DNA of 64,000 nt from Motiliproteus sp965230735. GTDB taxonomy: Bacteria > Pseudomonadota > Gammaproteobacteria > Pseudomonadales > Balneatricaceae. Where the stretch lies: contig NZ_OZ246016.1 of NCBI RefSeq assembly GCF_965230735.1, positions 2,666,001-2,730,000 on the forward strand, read 5' to 3'. Shown here piece by piece: positions 8,762-17,452 of the stretch (within the stretch, counting starts at the first letter, position 1; each line of letters starts with the position of its first letter). Position numbers and translations under genes: made by a program. The notes beneath the pieces are model-generated. The model had not been told where the DNA came from, did no database searches, and saw only the letters and a list, made by a program, of their open reading frames with translations.

Positions 8762-10015
8762 TCAGTGGGCGACGCCGGCCGCGCCGTGTTCGTCGATAAG
8801 GGAGCCGTCGTGGAAACGGAACATGGAGAACGGTTTGGCCAGCTCGTGGGCCTCGCCCTTGGCCAGGGTGGCGGCAAACACGTTGCCCGAGCCCGGGGTC
8901 GCCTTGAATCCACCGGTACCCCAACCACAGTTGAAGAACAGGTTCTCAACCGGCGTGTCGGAGATGATCGGACAGGCATCCGGACAGGTATCGACGATAC
9001 CGCCCCACTGGCGGTTCATCCGCACTCGGCTGAAGATCGGGAACAGCTCAACGATCGCCTGGATGGTGTGCTCGATGGTCGGGTAGGAACCACGCTGACC
9101 ATAGCCGGTATAGCCATCGATACCGGCACCGATCACCAGGTCACCCTTGTCCGACTGGGACACATAACCGTGTACATGGTTAGACATCACCACGGTATCC
9201 AGAATCGGCTTGATCGGCTCAGATACCAACGCCTGCAGCGGATGAGACTCGAGCGGCAGCTTGAAACCGGCCATTTTGGCCAGCACGCTGGAGTTACCGG
9301 CCACCACGCAGCCGATCCGATCGGCATGAATGGTGCCGTGCTGCTTGGTTTCGACCCCGATGGCAGCGCCATCTTCGGTCAGGATGTCGATCACTTCGCA
9401 CTGCTGGATCAGATCGACCCCAAGCTGATCGGCCGCACGGGCAAAGCCCCAGGCCACCGCATCATGACGGGCCACACCGGCGCGGGGCTGCCAGGATGCA
9501 CCCATGACCGGATAACGGGTGTTCTCGCTGCAATCCATGATCGGTACGATCTCGGAGACCTGCTTGGCATCCAGCACTTCGCCATCGATACCGTTAAGAC
9601 GGTTGGCGTTGACCCGACGCTCGATATCACGCATATCCTGCAGCGTATGGCCCAGGTTCAATACGCCGCGCTGGGAGAACATCACGTTGTAGTTCAGATC
9701 CTGCGATAACCCTTCCCAGAGCTTCATCGCATGCTCGTAAAGGTGCGCGGCCTCGTCCCAGAGGTAGTTAGAGCGAACGATGGTAGTATTCCGTGCCGTG
9801 TTGCCACCGCCCAGGTAACCCTTCTCGATCACCGCGATATTGGTGATCTTGTGTTCCTTGGCCAGGTAATAGGCCGTCGCCAGCCCATGGCCGCCACCGC
9901 CGACAATCACCACGTCGTACTTTTTCTTGGGCTTGGGATTGCGCCAGGCCCGCTGCCAGTTTTCGTGGTAACTCAGGGCGTGTTTGAGCAGCCCGAAACC
10001 CGAATATTTCTGCAT
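8762..10015 (-). CDS. soxB: Sarcosine oxidase, beta subunit
   Basis: A 417-residue flavoprotein subunit carrying the amine-oxidising active site. The FAD Rossmann motif VVIVGGGGHGLATAYYLA starts near residue 35. The conserved GGGNTARNTTIVRSNYLWDE region, GVARHDAVAWGFARAAD, and the C-terminal NCGWGTGGFKATPGSG are all intact. The ATG at 10015 gives the usual family length and has AGGA eight bases upstream. An ATG at 10030 is possible but less usual. It is the first sox gene of the operon, 63 bp after the sdaA stop. Confidence 0.97.
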   Translation of the reverse strand: MQKYSGFGLLKHALSYHENWQRAWRNPKPKKKYDVVIVGGGGHGLATAYYLAKEHKITNIAVIEKGYLGGGNTARNTTIVRSNYLWDEAAHLYEHAMKLWEGLSQDLNYNVMFSQRGVLNLGHTLQDMRDIERRVNANRLNGIDGEVLDAKQVSEIVPIMDCSENTRYPVMGASWQPRAGVARHDAVAWGFARAADQLGVDLIQQCEVIDILTEDGAAIGVETKQHGTIHADRIGCVVAGNSSVLAKMAGFKLPLESHPLQALVSEPIKPILDTVVMSNHVHGYVSQSDKGDLVIGAGIDGYTGYGQRGSYPTIEHTIQAIVELFPIFSRVRMNRQWGGIVDTCPDACPIISDTPVENLFFNCGWGTGGFKATPGSGNVFAATLAKGEAHELAKPFSMFRFHDGSLIDEHGAAGVAH

Positions 10016-10078
10016 TGTGTTAGTCCTCATGATTCATCCCTGCCTTTCAAAGTGCAGGTATTGGTTTCGGTCGGTCGA

Positions 10079-11461
10079 TCAACACTCGATCACGTTGACC
10101 GCCAGCCCGCCCCGAGACGTTTCTTTGTATTTCTCCAGCATGTCCTGACCGGTCTCGCGCATGGTGTGGATCACCTTGTCCAGCGAAACGAAGTGCTCGC
10201 CATCACCACGCAGGGCCAGGGCTGCGGCATTGATCGCCTTCAGCGCCGCCATGGCGTTGCGCTCGATGCAGGGCACCTGCACCAACCCGCCGATGGGGTC
10301 GCAGGTCAGCCCCAGGTTGTGTTCCATGCCGATTTCGGCAGCGTTCTCCACCTGCTCGGGCGACCCACCGGTTACCTCCGCCAGCCCGGCGGCGGCCATG
10401 GCACAGGCCGAACCCACCTCGCCCTGACAGCCGACTTCGGCGCCCGAGATCGAGGCGTTTTCCTTAAACAGAATGCCGATCGCAGCAGCAGTCAGCAGGA
10501 AGCGGATCACCCCCTCCTCGTTGGAGTTGGGGCAGAAATTGATGTAGTAGTGCAGCACCGCCGGGATGATCCCCGCAGCACCATTGGTCGGCGCCGTGAC
10601 CATCCGACCACCTGCTGCGTTCTCTTCGTTGACTGCCAGGGCATAGAGATTGACCCAGTCCATGGCGCCCATCGACGGCGTGATCAGGTCCATCCGGGTA
10701 CGGTTGTTGAGGCTCTGATACAGGGCCGCCGCCCGACGTTTGACCTTGAGCCCGCCCGGCAAGGTGCCCTCGTTATGGGTGCCGTTATGGACACACTCCT
10801 GCATCACCTTCCAGATCTGGAGGATGCCTTCGCGCACCTGCTCTTCGCTGCGCCAGGCCTGCTCGTTTTTCAGCATCACTTCGGCGATGGACAAACCGCT
10901 CTCGCGACAGATCTGCAACAGCTGTTCGCCGGTGCTGAACGGGTACGGCAGCTCGGTTTGGTCTTCGACGATCCGATCGGTCCCGACCGCATCCTCATCG
11001 ACCACAAAACCGCCGCCAACCGAGTAATAGACCTTGTGATTGACCACCATCCCCTGGTCATCGAAGGCGGTAAAGCTCATGCCGTTGGCGTGAAACGGCA
11101 ACGATTCGAGTCGGTGATAGATCAGGTCCTGATCTTCCTGGTAGCTGATCGGGTGACTCCCGGCCAGTATCAGCTGGGCGGTACCGCTGATCACCCGGCT
11201 GCGGGGTTGAACGATGGAGGGGTCGACGGTTTCGGGCAGGTGCCCTTCCAAACCCAGTAATACCGCCGGCCCGGAGCCGTGGCCCTTACCGGTTGCTCCC
11301 AGAGAGCCGTACAGCTGCGATTGAACCCGTGCGACCTGGGTTAACAAGCCGTTCTGCTCAAGCGCGGTGGCAAAGATATGGGCGGCCTTCATCGGCCCCA
11401 CGGTATGAGAGCTGGACGGCCCGATACCGATCTTCAGCATGTCGAACAGACTGATCGCCAT
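10079..11461 (-). CDS. sdaA: L-serine ammonia-lyase, single-chain iron-sulfur type
   Basis: A 460-residue L-serine dehydratase that converts serine to pyruvate and ammonia using a 4Fe-4S cluster. An N-terminal beta domain begins SLFDMLKIGIGPSSSHTVGP. The catalytic alpha domain has TAPTNGAAGIIPAVL, EVGCQGEVGSACAMAAAGL (cluster Cys) and GLTCDPIGGLVQVPCIERN (cluster Cys pair). The ATG at 11461 follows GGAGATTTT. Between glyA and soxB it completes the route sarcosine to glycine to serine to pyruvate, which explains its operon position. Confidence 0.95.
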   Translation of the reverse strand: MAISLFDMLKIGIGPSSSHTVGPMKAAHIFATALEQNGLLTQVARVQSQLYGSLGATGKGHGSGPAVLLGLEGHLPETVDPSIVQPRSRVISGTAQLILAGSHPISYQEDQDLIYHRLESLPFHANGMSFTAFDDQGMVVNHKVYYSVGGGFVVDEDAVGTDRIVEDQTELPYPFSTGEQLLQICRESGLSIAEVMLKNEQAWRSEEQVREGILQIWKVMQECVHNGTHNEGTLPGGLKVKRRAAALYQSLNNRTRMDLITPSMGAMDWVNLYALAVNEENAAGGRMVTAPTNGAAGIIPAVLHYYINFCPNSNEEGVIRFLLTAAAIGILFKENASISGAEVGCQGEVGSACAMAAAGLAEVTGGSPEQVENAAEIGMEHNLGLTCDPIGGLVQVPCIERNAMAALKAINAAALALRGDGEHFVSLDKVIHTMRETGQDMLEKYKETSRGGLAVNVIEC

Positions 11462-11477
11462 GACAAAATCTCCTGCT

Positions 11478-11497
11478 CCGCCCGGCAAGCCGGGCGG
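11478..11497. other. Intercistronic hairpin between glyA and sdaA
   Basis: CCGCCCGG-CAAG-CCGGGCGG forms a perfect 8-bp, GC-only stem in the 80-bp gap between glyA and sdaA. It lacks a T-run, so it more likely acts as an mRNA stability or processing element that sets relative expression than as a terminator. Confidence 0.45.
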
Positions 11498-11541
11498 TCG
11501 TTTCTTGTTGTAATCAGGTGGTTCTTCGTTGCCGGATCAAC

Positions 11542-12819
11542 TTAGCGATACACTGGGTAGTCCGCGCAGAGGCTGGCCACTTTCTGCTTCACCTCGGCAA
11601 TAGCCGCGTCGGCGCTACCACTCTGCATGGCATCGAGGATGTCGGCGATCCAGCCACTGAGCTCGCGACACTGTTGCTCTTTCATGCCACGGGTGGTGAT
11701 CACCGGTGAGCCGATACGCAGCCCTGAGGTCACAAACGGCGACTGGGGGTCGTTCGGCACCGCATTCTTGTTAACGGTGATACAGGCGCTACCCAGCGCG
11801 GCATCGGCATCCTTACCCGTCAGCCCCTGCTTGATCAGACTGAGCAGGAACAGATGGTTTTCGGTGCCGCCGGAGACGACGTCGTAGCCGCGTTCGATAA
11901 ACACCTCAGCCATCGCCTGGGCATTGCGCACCACCTGTTGCTGGTAGGTTTTGAATTCAGGCGACAGCGCCTCTTTGAAAGCCACCGCTTTGGCCGCGAT
12001 CACGTGCATCAACGGCCCGCCCTGACCACCTGGGAAAACAGCCGAGTTCAGCTTTTTCACCAACTCATTCAGGTCGGAATGACCGTTGTCCTGAGCCAGA
12101 ATCAGGCCGCCACGGGGGCCGCGAAGGGTCTTGTGGGTTGTGGTGGTGACGACATCGGCGTAGGGAAGAGGGTTCGGATAGAGACCGGCAGCGACCAGCC
12201 CGGCAACGTGGGCCATGTCGACAAACAGGTAGGCGCCCACCTCGTCGGCGATCTGGCGGAAACGGGCCCAGTCGACGATCTGCGAATAGGCGGAGAATCC
12301 GGCGACGATCATCTTCGGCTGATGCTCACGGGCCAGGGCTTCGACCTGATCGTAATCGATCTCGCCGGTCGCCTCGTTGAGGCCGTACTGAACCGCGTTA
12401 TAGATCTTGCCGGAGAAGTTGACGTGGGAACCGTGGGTCAGGTGGCCACCGTGGGCCAGACTCATGCCCAGTACGGTATCGCCGGGATTGACCAGCGCCA
12501 TATAGACGGCGGCATTGGCCTGGGAACCGGAGTGCGGCTGCACGTTGGCGTAGTCGGCACCGAACAGCTCTTTGGCACGATCGATCGCCAGTTGCTCAAC
12601 CACATCGACATGCTCGCAACCGCCGTAGTAACGCTTCTCGGGGTAGCCTTCGGCGTACTTGTTGGTCAGCAGCGTCCCCTGGGCCTGCATCACACGGGCA
12701 CTGGTGTAGTTCTCCGAGGCGATCAGTTCGATATGGGCCTCCTGACGTACCTCTTCCTGCTCAATCGCGGCCCACAGCGCGGGGTCGAAGCTTTCGATGT
12801 TGTCACTCTTGCTGAACAT
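11542..12819 (-). CDS. glyA: Serine hydroxymethyltransferase
   Basis: A 425-residue PLP enzyme that interconverts glycine plus 5,10-methylene-THF with serine plus THF. Hallmarks include HIELIASENYTSARVMQAQG, YAEGYPEKRYYGGCEHVD, QPHSGSQANAAVY, and the PLP-lysine segment VVTTTTHKTLRGPRGGLI. Length and motifs are standard. As the first gene of the sarcosine operon this is probably a dedicated catabolic copy. It would use both products of sarcosine oxidase, glycine and the methylene-THF. Another housekeeping glyA may exist elsewhere in the genome, which the window cannot show. Confidence 0.97.
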   Translation of the reverse strand: MFSKSDNIESFDPALWAAIEQEEVRQEAHIELIASENYTSARVMQAQGTLLTNKYAEGYPEKRYYGGCEHVDVVEQLAIDRAKELFGADYANVQPHSGSQANAAVYMALVNPGDTVLGMSLAHGGHLTHGSHVNFSGKIYNAVQYGLNEATGEIDYDQVEALAREHQPKMIVAGFSAYSQIVDWARFRQIADEVGAYLFVDMAHVAGLVAAGLYPNPLPYADVVTTTTHKTLRGPRGGLILAQDNGHSDLNELVKKLNSAVFPGGQGGPLMHVIAAKAVAFKEALSPEFKTYQQQVVRNAQAMAEVFIERGYDVVSGGTENHLFLLSLIKQGLTGKDADAALGSACITVNKNAVPNDPQSPFVTSGLRIGSPVITTRGMKEQQCRELSGWIADILDAMQSGSADAAIAEVKQKVASLCADYPVYR

Positions 12820-13181
12820 TCTTTTTATTCTCCCGTTGGGGGCCACCGGCCCCGTTGTCTCGATACCCGCGGCATTCGGCGCCGATGAAGCGACTGGCCG
12901 TATGGGTTGGAAATCATCTTAGGGAGGGCAAGGCGAGCGAAACTGTCTGACAACGACTCGATGCTGCGGATTTACGACAGTGCTTGCAGATAGCGACAAC
13001 AGCTGCGTATTTGCGACAAGGCTGTCGCATACAGCGGCTCAGGCTTGTGAAAATTTGTAAATCATATGTAAACGGATCGGGCGACCTGATCGCCAACCGA
13101 TAAGGAACCGTCAAACAACCACCGCTCCCCTAACCATAACCATAACAAAGCCGCCTGACGTCGGCTGATCAAGGGCCAGCA
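12820..13181. promoter_or_regulatory. Divergent control region, glyA/sox operon versus two-component trio
   Basis: This 362-bp gene-free stretch separates the leftward sarcosine operon from the rightward regulator genes. Three direct repeats of the form T-R-C-G-A-C-A or close (TACGACA 12973-12979, AGCGACA 12992-12998, TGCGACA 13012-13018) are spaced 19-20 bp, two helical turns. The last is followed by an inverted copy (TGTCGCA). Such spacing suits an AraC-type or response-regulator activator. The 13050-13080 part is AT-rich and could hold the rightward promoter. Which regulator binds cannot be determined here. Confidence 0.45.
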
Positions 13182-13913
13182 ATGATGGAAACTGAAGCCA
13201 GTATTCTTGTCGTCGACGATGAGAAAATGACACGCCAATGCCTGAACAGCTACTTCGAGGAGGAAGGCTACCGGGTATTCAGCGCGGAAACTGCCGAGCA
13301 GGCCGAAGGCATCCTGCGTAGCGAGATGATTGATGTGCTGCTGCTCGATATTCGCCTGCCGGGTAAAGACGGCCTGACTTTAACCCGTGAGCTGCGAGTC
13401 AACAGCGAGGTCGGGATCATCCTGGTCACCGGACGCCAGGACGAGGTAGATCGACTGATCGGACTGGAGTGCGGTGCCGATGAGTACATCACCAAACCGT
13501 TCAATCCCCGTGAGATCCTGGCCAGGACCAAAAACCTGGTACGCCGGGTCCGCCACTGTAGCGATGCCAAGCCCACCGATGCATTAATGCATAACTTCAA
13601 GCAGTTTGACCGCTGGAAGTTGAACATCGACCGGCGCCAACTGATCGATGAGCAGCAGCACCCGACCCAGCTGACCGACGGTGAGTTTCAGCTACTGAAC
13701 TGTCTCATCAATCATGCTGGCCAGGTGATGAATCGGGAACAGATCATGGAGCAGATTCGCGACCGCGAATGGGTTCCCAGCGATCGAACCGTGGATGTGC
13801 TGATCGGGCGGCTCAGGCGCAAGCTCAACGACGATCCTAGCAACCCGAAACTAATCTTGACCGTTCACGGTACCGGCTACCTTTTCACGCCGAGACCGAC
13901 GGAACTCACATGA
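13182..13913 (+). CDS. OmpR/PhoB-family response regulator (TorR-like)
   Basis: A 243-residue regulator with an N-terminal receiver domain: acidic pocket VVDDE, phospho-acceptor Asp56 in LLLDIRLPG, the TGR switch region, and Lys in ITKPFNPRE. It also has a C-terminal winged helix (LTDGEFQLLNCLI ... DRTVDVLIGRLRRKL ... VHGTGYLF). Its stop overlaps the start of the next gene (ATGA at 13910-13913). It is probably phosphorylated by the hybrid kinase two genes downstream. Its position facing the sarcosine operon makes that operon a likely target (inference). Confidence 0.9.
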   Translation: MMETEASILVVDDEKMTRQCLNSYFEEEGYRVFSAETAEQAEGILRSEMIDVLLLDIRLPGKDGLTLTRELRVNSEVGIILVTGRQDEVDRLIGLECGADEYITKPFNPREILARTKNLVRRVRHCSDAKPTDALMHNFKQFDRWKLNIDRRQLIDEQQHPTQLTDGEFQLLNCLINHAGQVMNREQIMEQIRDREWVPSDRTVDVLIGRLRRKLNDDPSNPKLILTVHGTGYLFTPRPTELT

Positions 13914-14692
13914 ACGCCCGGCTCGCTCGGTGGCTACAGGGCAGTCTGATCGTTCTGTTGCTGCTGGCCTCTGGAACAGTCAACGCCCAGGCACCGGTGA
14001 TCAAAGCCTGCGGCCACCCGTTCTATCCGCCGGTATCCTGGGTACAGCAAGGGCAGTTGCTGGGGGTTGCCCCCAAGGTCAGCCAGCTACTGTTCAATGC
14101 CTTGGGCTACGAGGTCGAACTCCAGGCCGAGAGCAACTGGAAGCGCTGTCTGCGCCAGGTCGAACAGGGTCAGGTCGATATCGTGGTGGCCGCCTATCGG
14201 ATAGCCGAACGCGAACGCTACCTGCATTTCAGCAGTCAGCCAGTGATCAGTGATCCGATCAGCCTGTTTATCAACCGCCAACACCCGTTTAGCTTTGATC
14301 GGTTAGAGGACCTCGAGGGTAAAACCGTCGGCCTGCTGCTGGGCGACAGTTTCGGCGACAAGTTCGACCGTTATCTGCGCGACCACACCCGAATCGAGTA
14401 CGTATCAAGCGGGCTGCAAAATTTCGGCAAGTTGGCCTTGGGTCGGATCGACTTTATGCCGCTGGGGCGCCTGAGCGGCGAGCTGCAAAGCCAAAAACTG
14501 GGCTTTAACCAGATCGTGCCGCTCGACCCGGTGATAAGCACCGAGTACTACTACCTCGCCATCGGCCACCACAGTGACCTGGCCCACCACCTGCCCAAGA
14601 TCGACCTGCATCTGACCCGGATGCGTCAAGACGGTACCCTCACCCGCCTGATCCAGCAACAGAGCCAACGCTACCTGGCTCCCGATCAATGA
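13910..14692 (+). CDS. Periplasmic solute-binding protein, bacterial family 3, sensor-associated
   Basis: A 260-residue protein with an N-terminal signal peptide (hydrophobic LIVLLLLASGTVNA, cleavage near Ala-Gln-Ala). It is followed by the amino-acid-binding-protein type 3 fold (VIKACGHPFYPPVSWVQQG, LEGKTVGLLLGDSF, KLALGRIDFMPLGRL). There is no transporter permease nearby. It is embedded between a response regulator and a hybrid kinase with 4-bp overlaps on both sides, so it is probably a ligand-binding co-sensor rather than a transport component. This resembles in principle the TorT partner of TorS, but TorT belongs to a different binding-protein family. The ligand is unknown. Confidence 0.85.
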   Translation: MNARLARWLQGSLIVLLLLASGTVNAQAPVIKACGHPFYPPVSWVQQGQLLGVAPKVSQLLFNALGYEVELQAESNWKRCLRQVEQGQVDIVVAAYRIAERERYLHFSSQPVISDPISLFINRQHPFSFDRLEDLEGKTVGLLLGDSFGDKFDRYLRDHTRIEYVSSGLQNFGKLALGRIDFMPLGRLSGELQSQKLGFNQIVPLDPVISTEYYYLAIGHHSDLAHHLPKIDLHLTRMRQDGTLTRLIQQQSQRYLAPDQ

Positions 14693-17055
14693 GCCTGCCC
14701 ATGTCTGATCGCCTATCGATGCGTCTTCAAAACCTGACCGGCTATGCCCAGAAACACCCTCTGGGCTATCGAATCCTCGGTTACGTACTCGCCACCGGAA
14801 TCCTGTTCACGCTCTGTGCAACCGCGCTGCAACTGAATCTGGATTATCGTCGTGAACTACGCTCCCTTGAACATCAGGCCGAACTGATCCAGTCCAGCTA
14901 TCTGGAGACCCTGGCAAAGAGTTTATGGGATCTGGATCGGGCCCAGGTTGAGCTGCAACTCAAAGGGATTAGGAGTCTGCCCGATGTAGGACACCTCCAA
15001 CTCAGTTACCAGGATCGTCTCGGTGCTTTCACGCCTAAAACCAATGAGTCGAATCTCCCTTCGCACCAGCTTGAGCGCAAAGCCTTTGAGCTGGTGCATC
15101 TATCGGCCTCAGGTGAGCGCTATCCGTTAGGACAGTTGGAAGTATTCTTCGATATCCAGGCCATCGATCAGCGGGTGTGGAAAAACGGCCTCAATACCCT
15201 GCTGAGCCAGACCCTGTTGGTAATGCTGATCGTGCTGGTGATCGTGGTGATCTTCTATCGTCTGATCACCCGACACTTGGAGGCAATGGCCGATTACAGT
15301 CACCAGATCGGAGCCGGCAGACTCGATCACCCGCTGGAGTTGGATCGTATCGCCCCCCAACAGCCGGATGAGTTGGATCAACTGGCATCGGCTCTGAACG
15401 AAATGCGCCAGGCGATCCGCCATGACCGTCAGCAACGGGACCAAGAGCAACAGGCACTGCGCTATAACCGCGACAAATTGCAGACGATGGTGGAACGGCG
15501 CACCCGCAGCCTGCAACAAGCCAAAGAGGCCGCCGAACAAGCCAACAACGCCAAGTCACAGTTTCTGTCGACGATGAGCCATGAGATTCGCACCCCGATG
15601 AACGGCATGCTGGGGATGATCCAATTGCTGGAAAAGAACAACCTCGGCAGCGATCAGAACGATCAGGTTAAAGTGCTTCACGAAGCCTGCGATGCACTGC
15701 TGGAAACCTTCGATCATGTGCTGCAATACGGCCAACTGGTCGAAGGTGCCTATGTCGCAGAAGAAACCCATTTCTCACTCGAGGCGCTGCTCAACAGCCT
15801 GATCACCTTGATGGGACCTGGAGCGGAACAGAAGCAGTTGGCGCTGAACCTGCAGATTGATCCTGGCATCAACGATGATTGTTTGGGCGCCGCTGGCGCG
15901 CTGCGGCAGATACTGACCAACCTGTTATCCAACGCGATCAAATTCACCGACTCGGGATCGGTTAGCCTGGCTGCAGCTCAGCTAAGTGGCGACGACAACA
16001 GCCAATGGCTGAGACTGACGGTGAAAGATACCGGTATCGGAATCGACCCTTCGCTGCAGTCACTGATCTTCGATCGATTCACCCAGGCGGATGACAGTAT
16101 CACCCGACGTTTCGGCGGCAGTGGCCTGGGATTAACGATCTGCAAAGAGCTGGCCGCCGCATTGAACGGCCGTATTGGGCTGGACAGCGATCTGGGTGAA
16201 GGCAGCCGTTTCTGGCTGGAGCTGCCTTTGCGCATTGAACCCGCCCCTCAACAGATAGCACCACCACCCCAACCCGCCAATCGCAAAGAGATCCTGCTGG
16301 TGGAAGATATGCGGATCAATCAACAGGTGGTGCTGGGTTTACTGGATCATCACGGTCACCGGGTGACGGTGGTAGAAAACGGCCCCGACGCCGTCGACAT
16401 CGCCATGCAGCAGCGGTTTGATCTGATCTTGATGGATATGCATCTGCCCGGGATCAGCGGTCTTGAGGTCAGCCGCAAAATTACCGCCGAACCTGACTCG
16501 GTAAATCAGCACACGCCCATCGCGGCACTGACCGCCAACGTACGCCCCGACGATGTGCACCGTTATCCCGAGGTCGGGATCCACCATGTGATTGCCAAAC
16601 CGGTCAAAGAACAACAGCTGCTCGATTTTATTGCGCAATCGGCTCCAGCTTCCTTGGTGACGACGACCAAGTCGGCAACCACAACAGCGCCCACCAGCAC
16701 CGTCACCGAATCCACACCATTGGTCGATCACTCTGTGTTGGACATTCACCGCAAACTGCTAGGTGATAAAAAGCTGGCTGCCTTGATGGAAAGCTTCTGC
16801 GAGGTCTACCAAGAGCTCTGGCCGGCCCTGCTTAAAAGCCTGGAAGACCAAGACCCGGTCGACTGTGCCGAACTGGCCCACAAGCTTGCTGGTGCTTGCG
16901 ACACCCTGGGGTTTATTCGCGCCAGTCGATTACTCAGACAGCTTGAAGTCGAGGCCGAAGACGGGGAATTACCAGTGAACGGGCAGCCAGATATTGAGTT
17001 GGTTGATGCTTTAAAGGATTCAATGATGGAGGCGATAAGCCGTTGTCGACGTTAA
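14689..17055 (+). CDS. Hybrid sensor histidine kinase with receiver and HPt domains
   Basis: A 788-residue inner-membrane kinase. One transmembrane helix lies near residues 28-48, followed by a periplasmic sensor domain to about 160. A second helix (LLVMLIVLVIVVIFYRL) lies near 175-190, then a HAMP domain and coiled coil. HisKA has His298 (SHEIRTPMNG). The HATPase has LLSNAIKFT, DTGIGID and GGSGLGL. The receiver has Asp583 (LILMDMHLPG), and a C-terminal HPt has His731 (AHKLAGACDTLGF). All phosphorelay residues are intact, so a four-step relay to the 13182 regulator is expected. Start ATG 14689 overlaps the upstream stop. The signal likely enters through the co-encoded binding protein. Confidence 0.92.
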   Translation: MSLPMSDRLSMRLQNLTGYAQKHPLGYRILGYVLATGILFTLCATALQLNLDYRRELRSLEHQAELIQSSYLETLAKSLWDLDRAQVELQLKGIRSLPDVGHLQLSYQDRLGAFTPKTNESNLPSHQLERKAFELVHLSASGERYPLGQLEVFFDIQAIDQRVWKNGLNTLLSQTLLVMLIVLVIVVIFYRLITRHLEAMADYSHQIGAGRLDHPLELDRIAPQQPDELDQLASALNEMRQAIRHDRQQRDQEQQALRYNRDKLQTMVERRTRSLQQAKEAAEQANNAKSQFLSTMSHEIRTPMNGMLGMIQLLEKNNLGSDQNDQVKVLHEACDALLETFDHVLQYGQLVEGAYVAEETHFSLEALLNSLITLMGPGAEQKQLALNLQIDPGINDDCLGAAGALRQILTNLLSNAIKFTDSGSVSLAAAQLSGDDNSQWLRLTVKDTGIGIDPSLQSLIFDRFTQADDSITRRFGGSGLGLTICKELAAALNGRIGLDSDLGEGSRFWLELPLRIEPAPQQIAPPPQPANRKEILLVEDMRINQQVVLGLLDHHGHRVTVVENGPDAVDIAMQQRFDLILMDMHLPGISGLEVSRKITAEPDSVNQHTPIAALTANVRPDDVHRYPEVGIHHVIAKPVKEQQLLDFIAQSAPASLVTTTKSATTTAPTSTVTESTPLVDHSVLDIHRKLLGDKKLAALMESFCEVYQELWPALLKSLEDQDPVDCAELAHKLAGACDTLGFIRASRLLRQLEVEAEDGELPVNGQPDIELVDALKDSMMEAISRCRR

Positions 17056-17205
17056 CTAATCCGAACCGAACACTCAAACTATGAAGAGTCATCAATTGGG
17101 CTAAAGTGGACATCGGCTTCAGGCTGGCTAGCAGGCAGCTATCGGCACAGAGCGGCCCTTCGGCTAAAGATCTTTGAAAGGCAGCTACCGCCCCAAACCG
17201 GACGC

Positions 17206-17452
17206 TCAAGCCTGGATTATTGACTTAAAAAAATGCTCGCGACAGTACAGCTCAATAGCAGCCCAGATTCCGACACCAACTAGGCATACAACGAAAGAGA
17301 TCAAGCAAAAGGCCAACAAGTAAACCATTGCCGGTATGTTGGTTGCGACGAACGATAATCCCCCCGAAAACAGCGGTGCTCAAAAGTAGAATTTTCTCGT
17401 AATCTAAACGCAGGAGATTCTGCACATCGGCGAACAGGACGATACGGCTCAT
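17206..17452 (-). pseudogene. Small two-helix membrane protein gene, frameshifted at a six-G tract
   Basis: An ATG at 17452 overlaps the ybiT stop (GGATGA) and has GGAGG just upstream, so it is coupled to ybiT. As sequenced, frame one stops after 66 codons at 17252 with an implausible end. If one base is removed from the run of six G on the coding strand (17360-17365 on the plus strand), the frame continues to a TGA at 17206-17208. That gives an 81-residue protein with two hydrophobic segments, ILLLSTAVFGGLSFVATNI and MVYLLAFCLISFVVCLVGVG, then a short charged tail. I do not know the family. This may be a real mutation, a slippage-controlled gene or a sequencing error. Confidence 0.6.

Noticed and set aside
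12914..13114. A 66-codon minus-strand ORF upstream of glyA
   Set aside because: It covers the repeat-containing control region, has a Cys/Arg-rich non-protein-like composition and no ribosome site.
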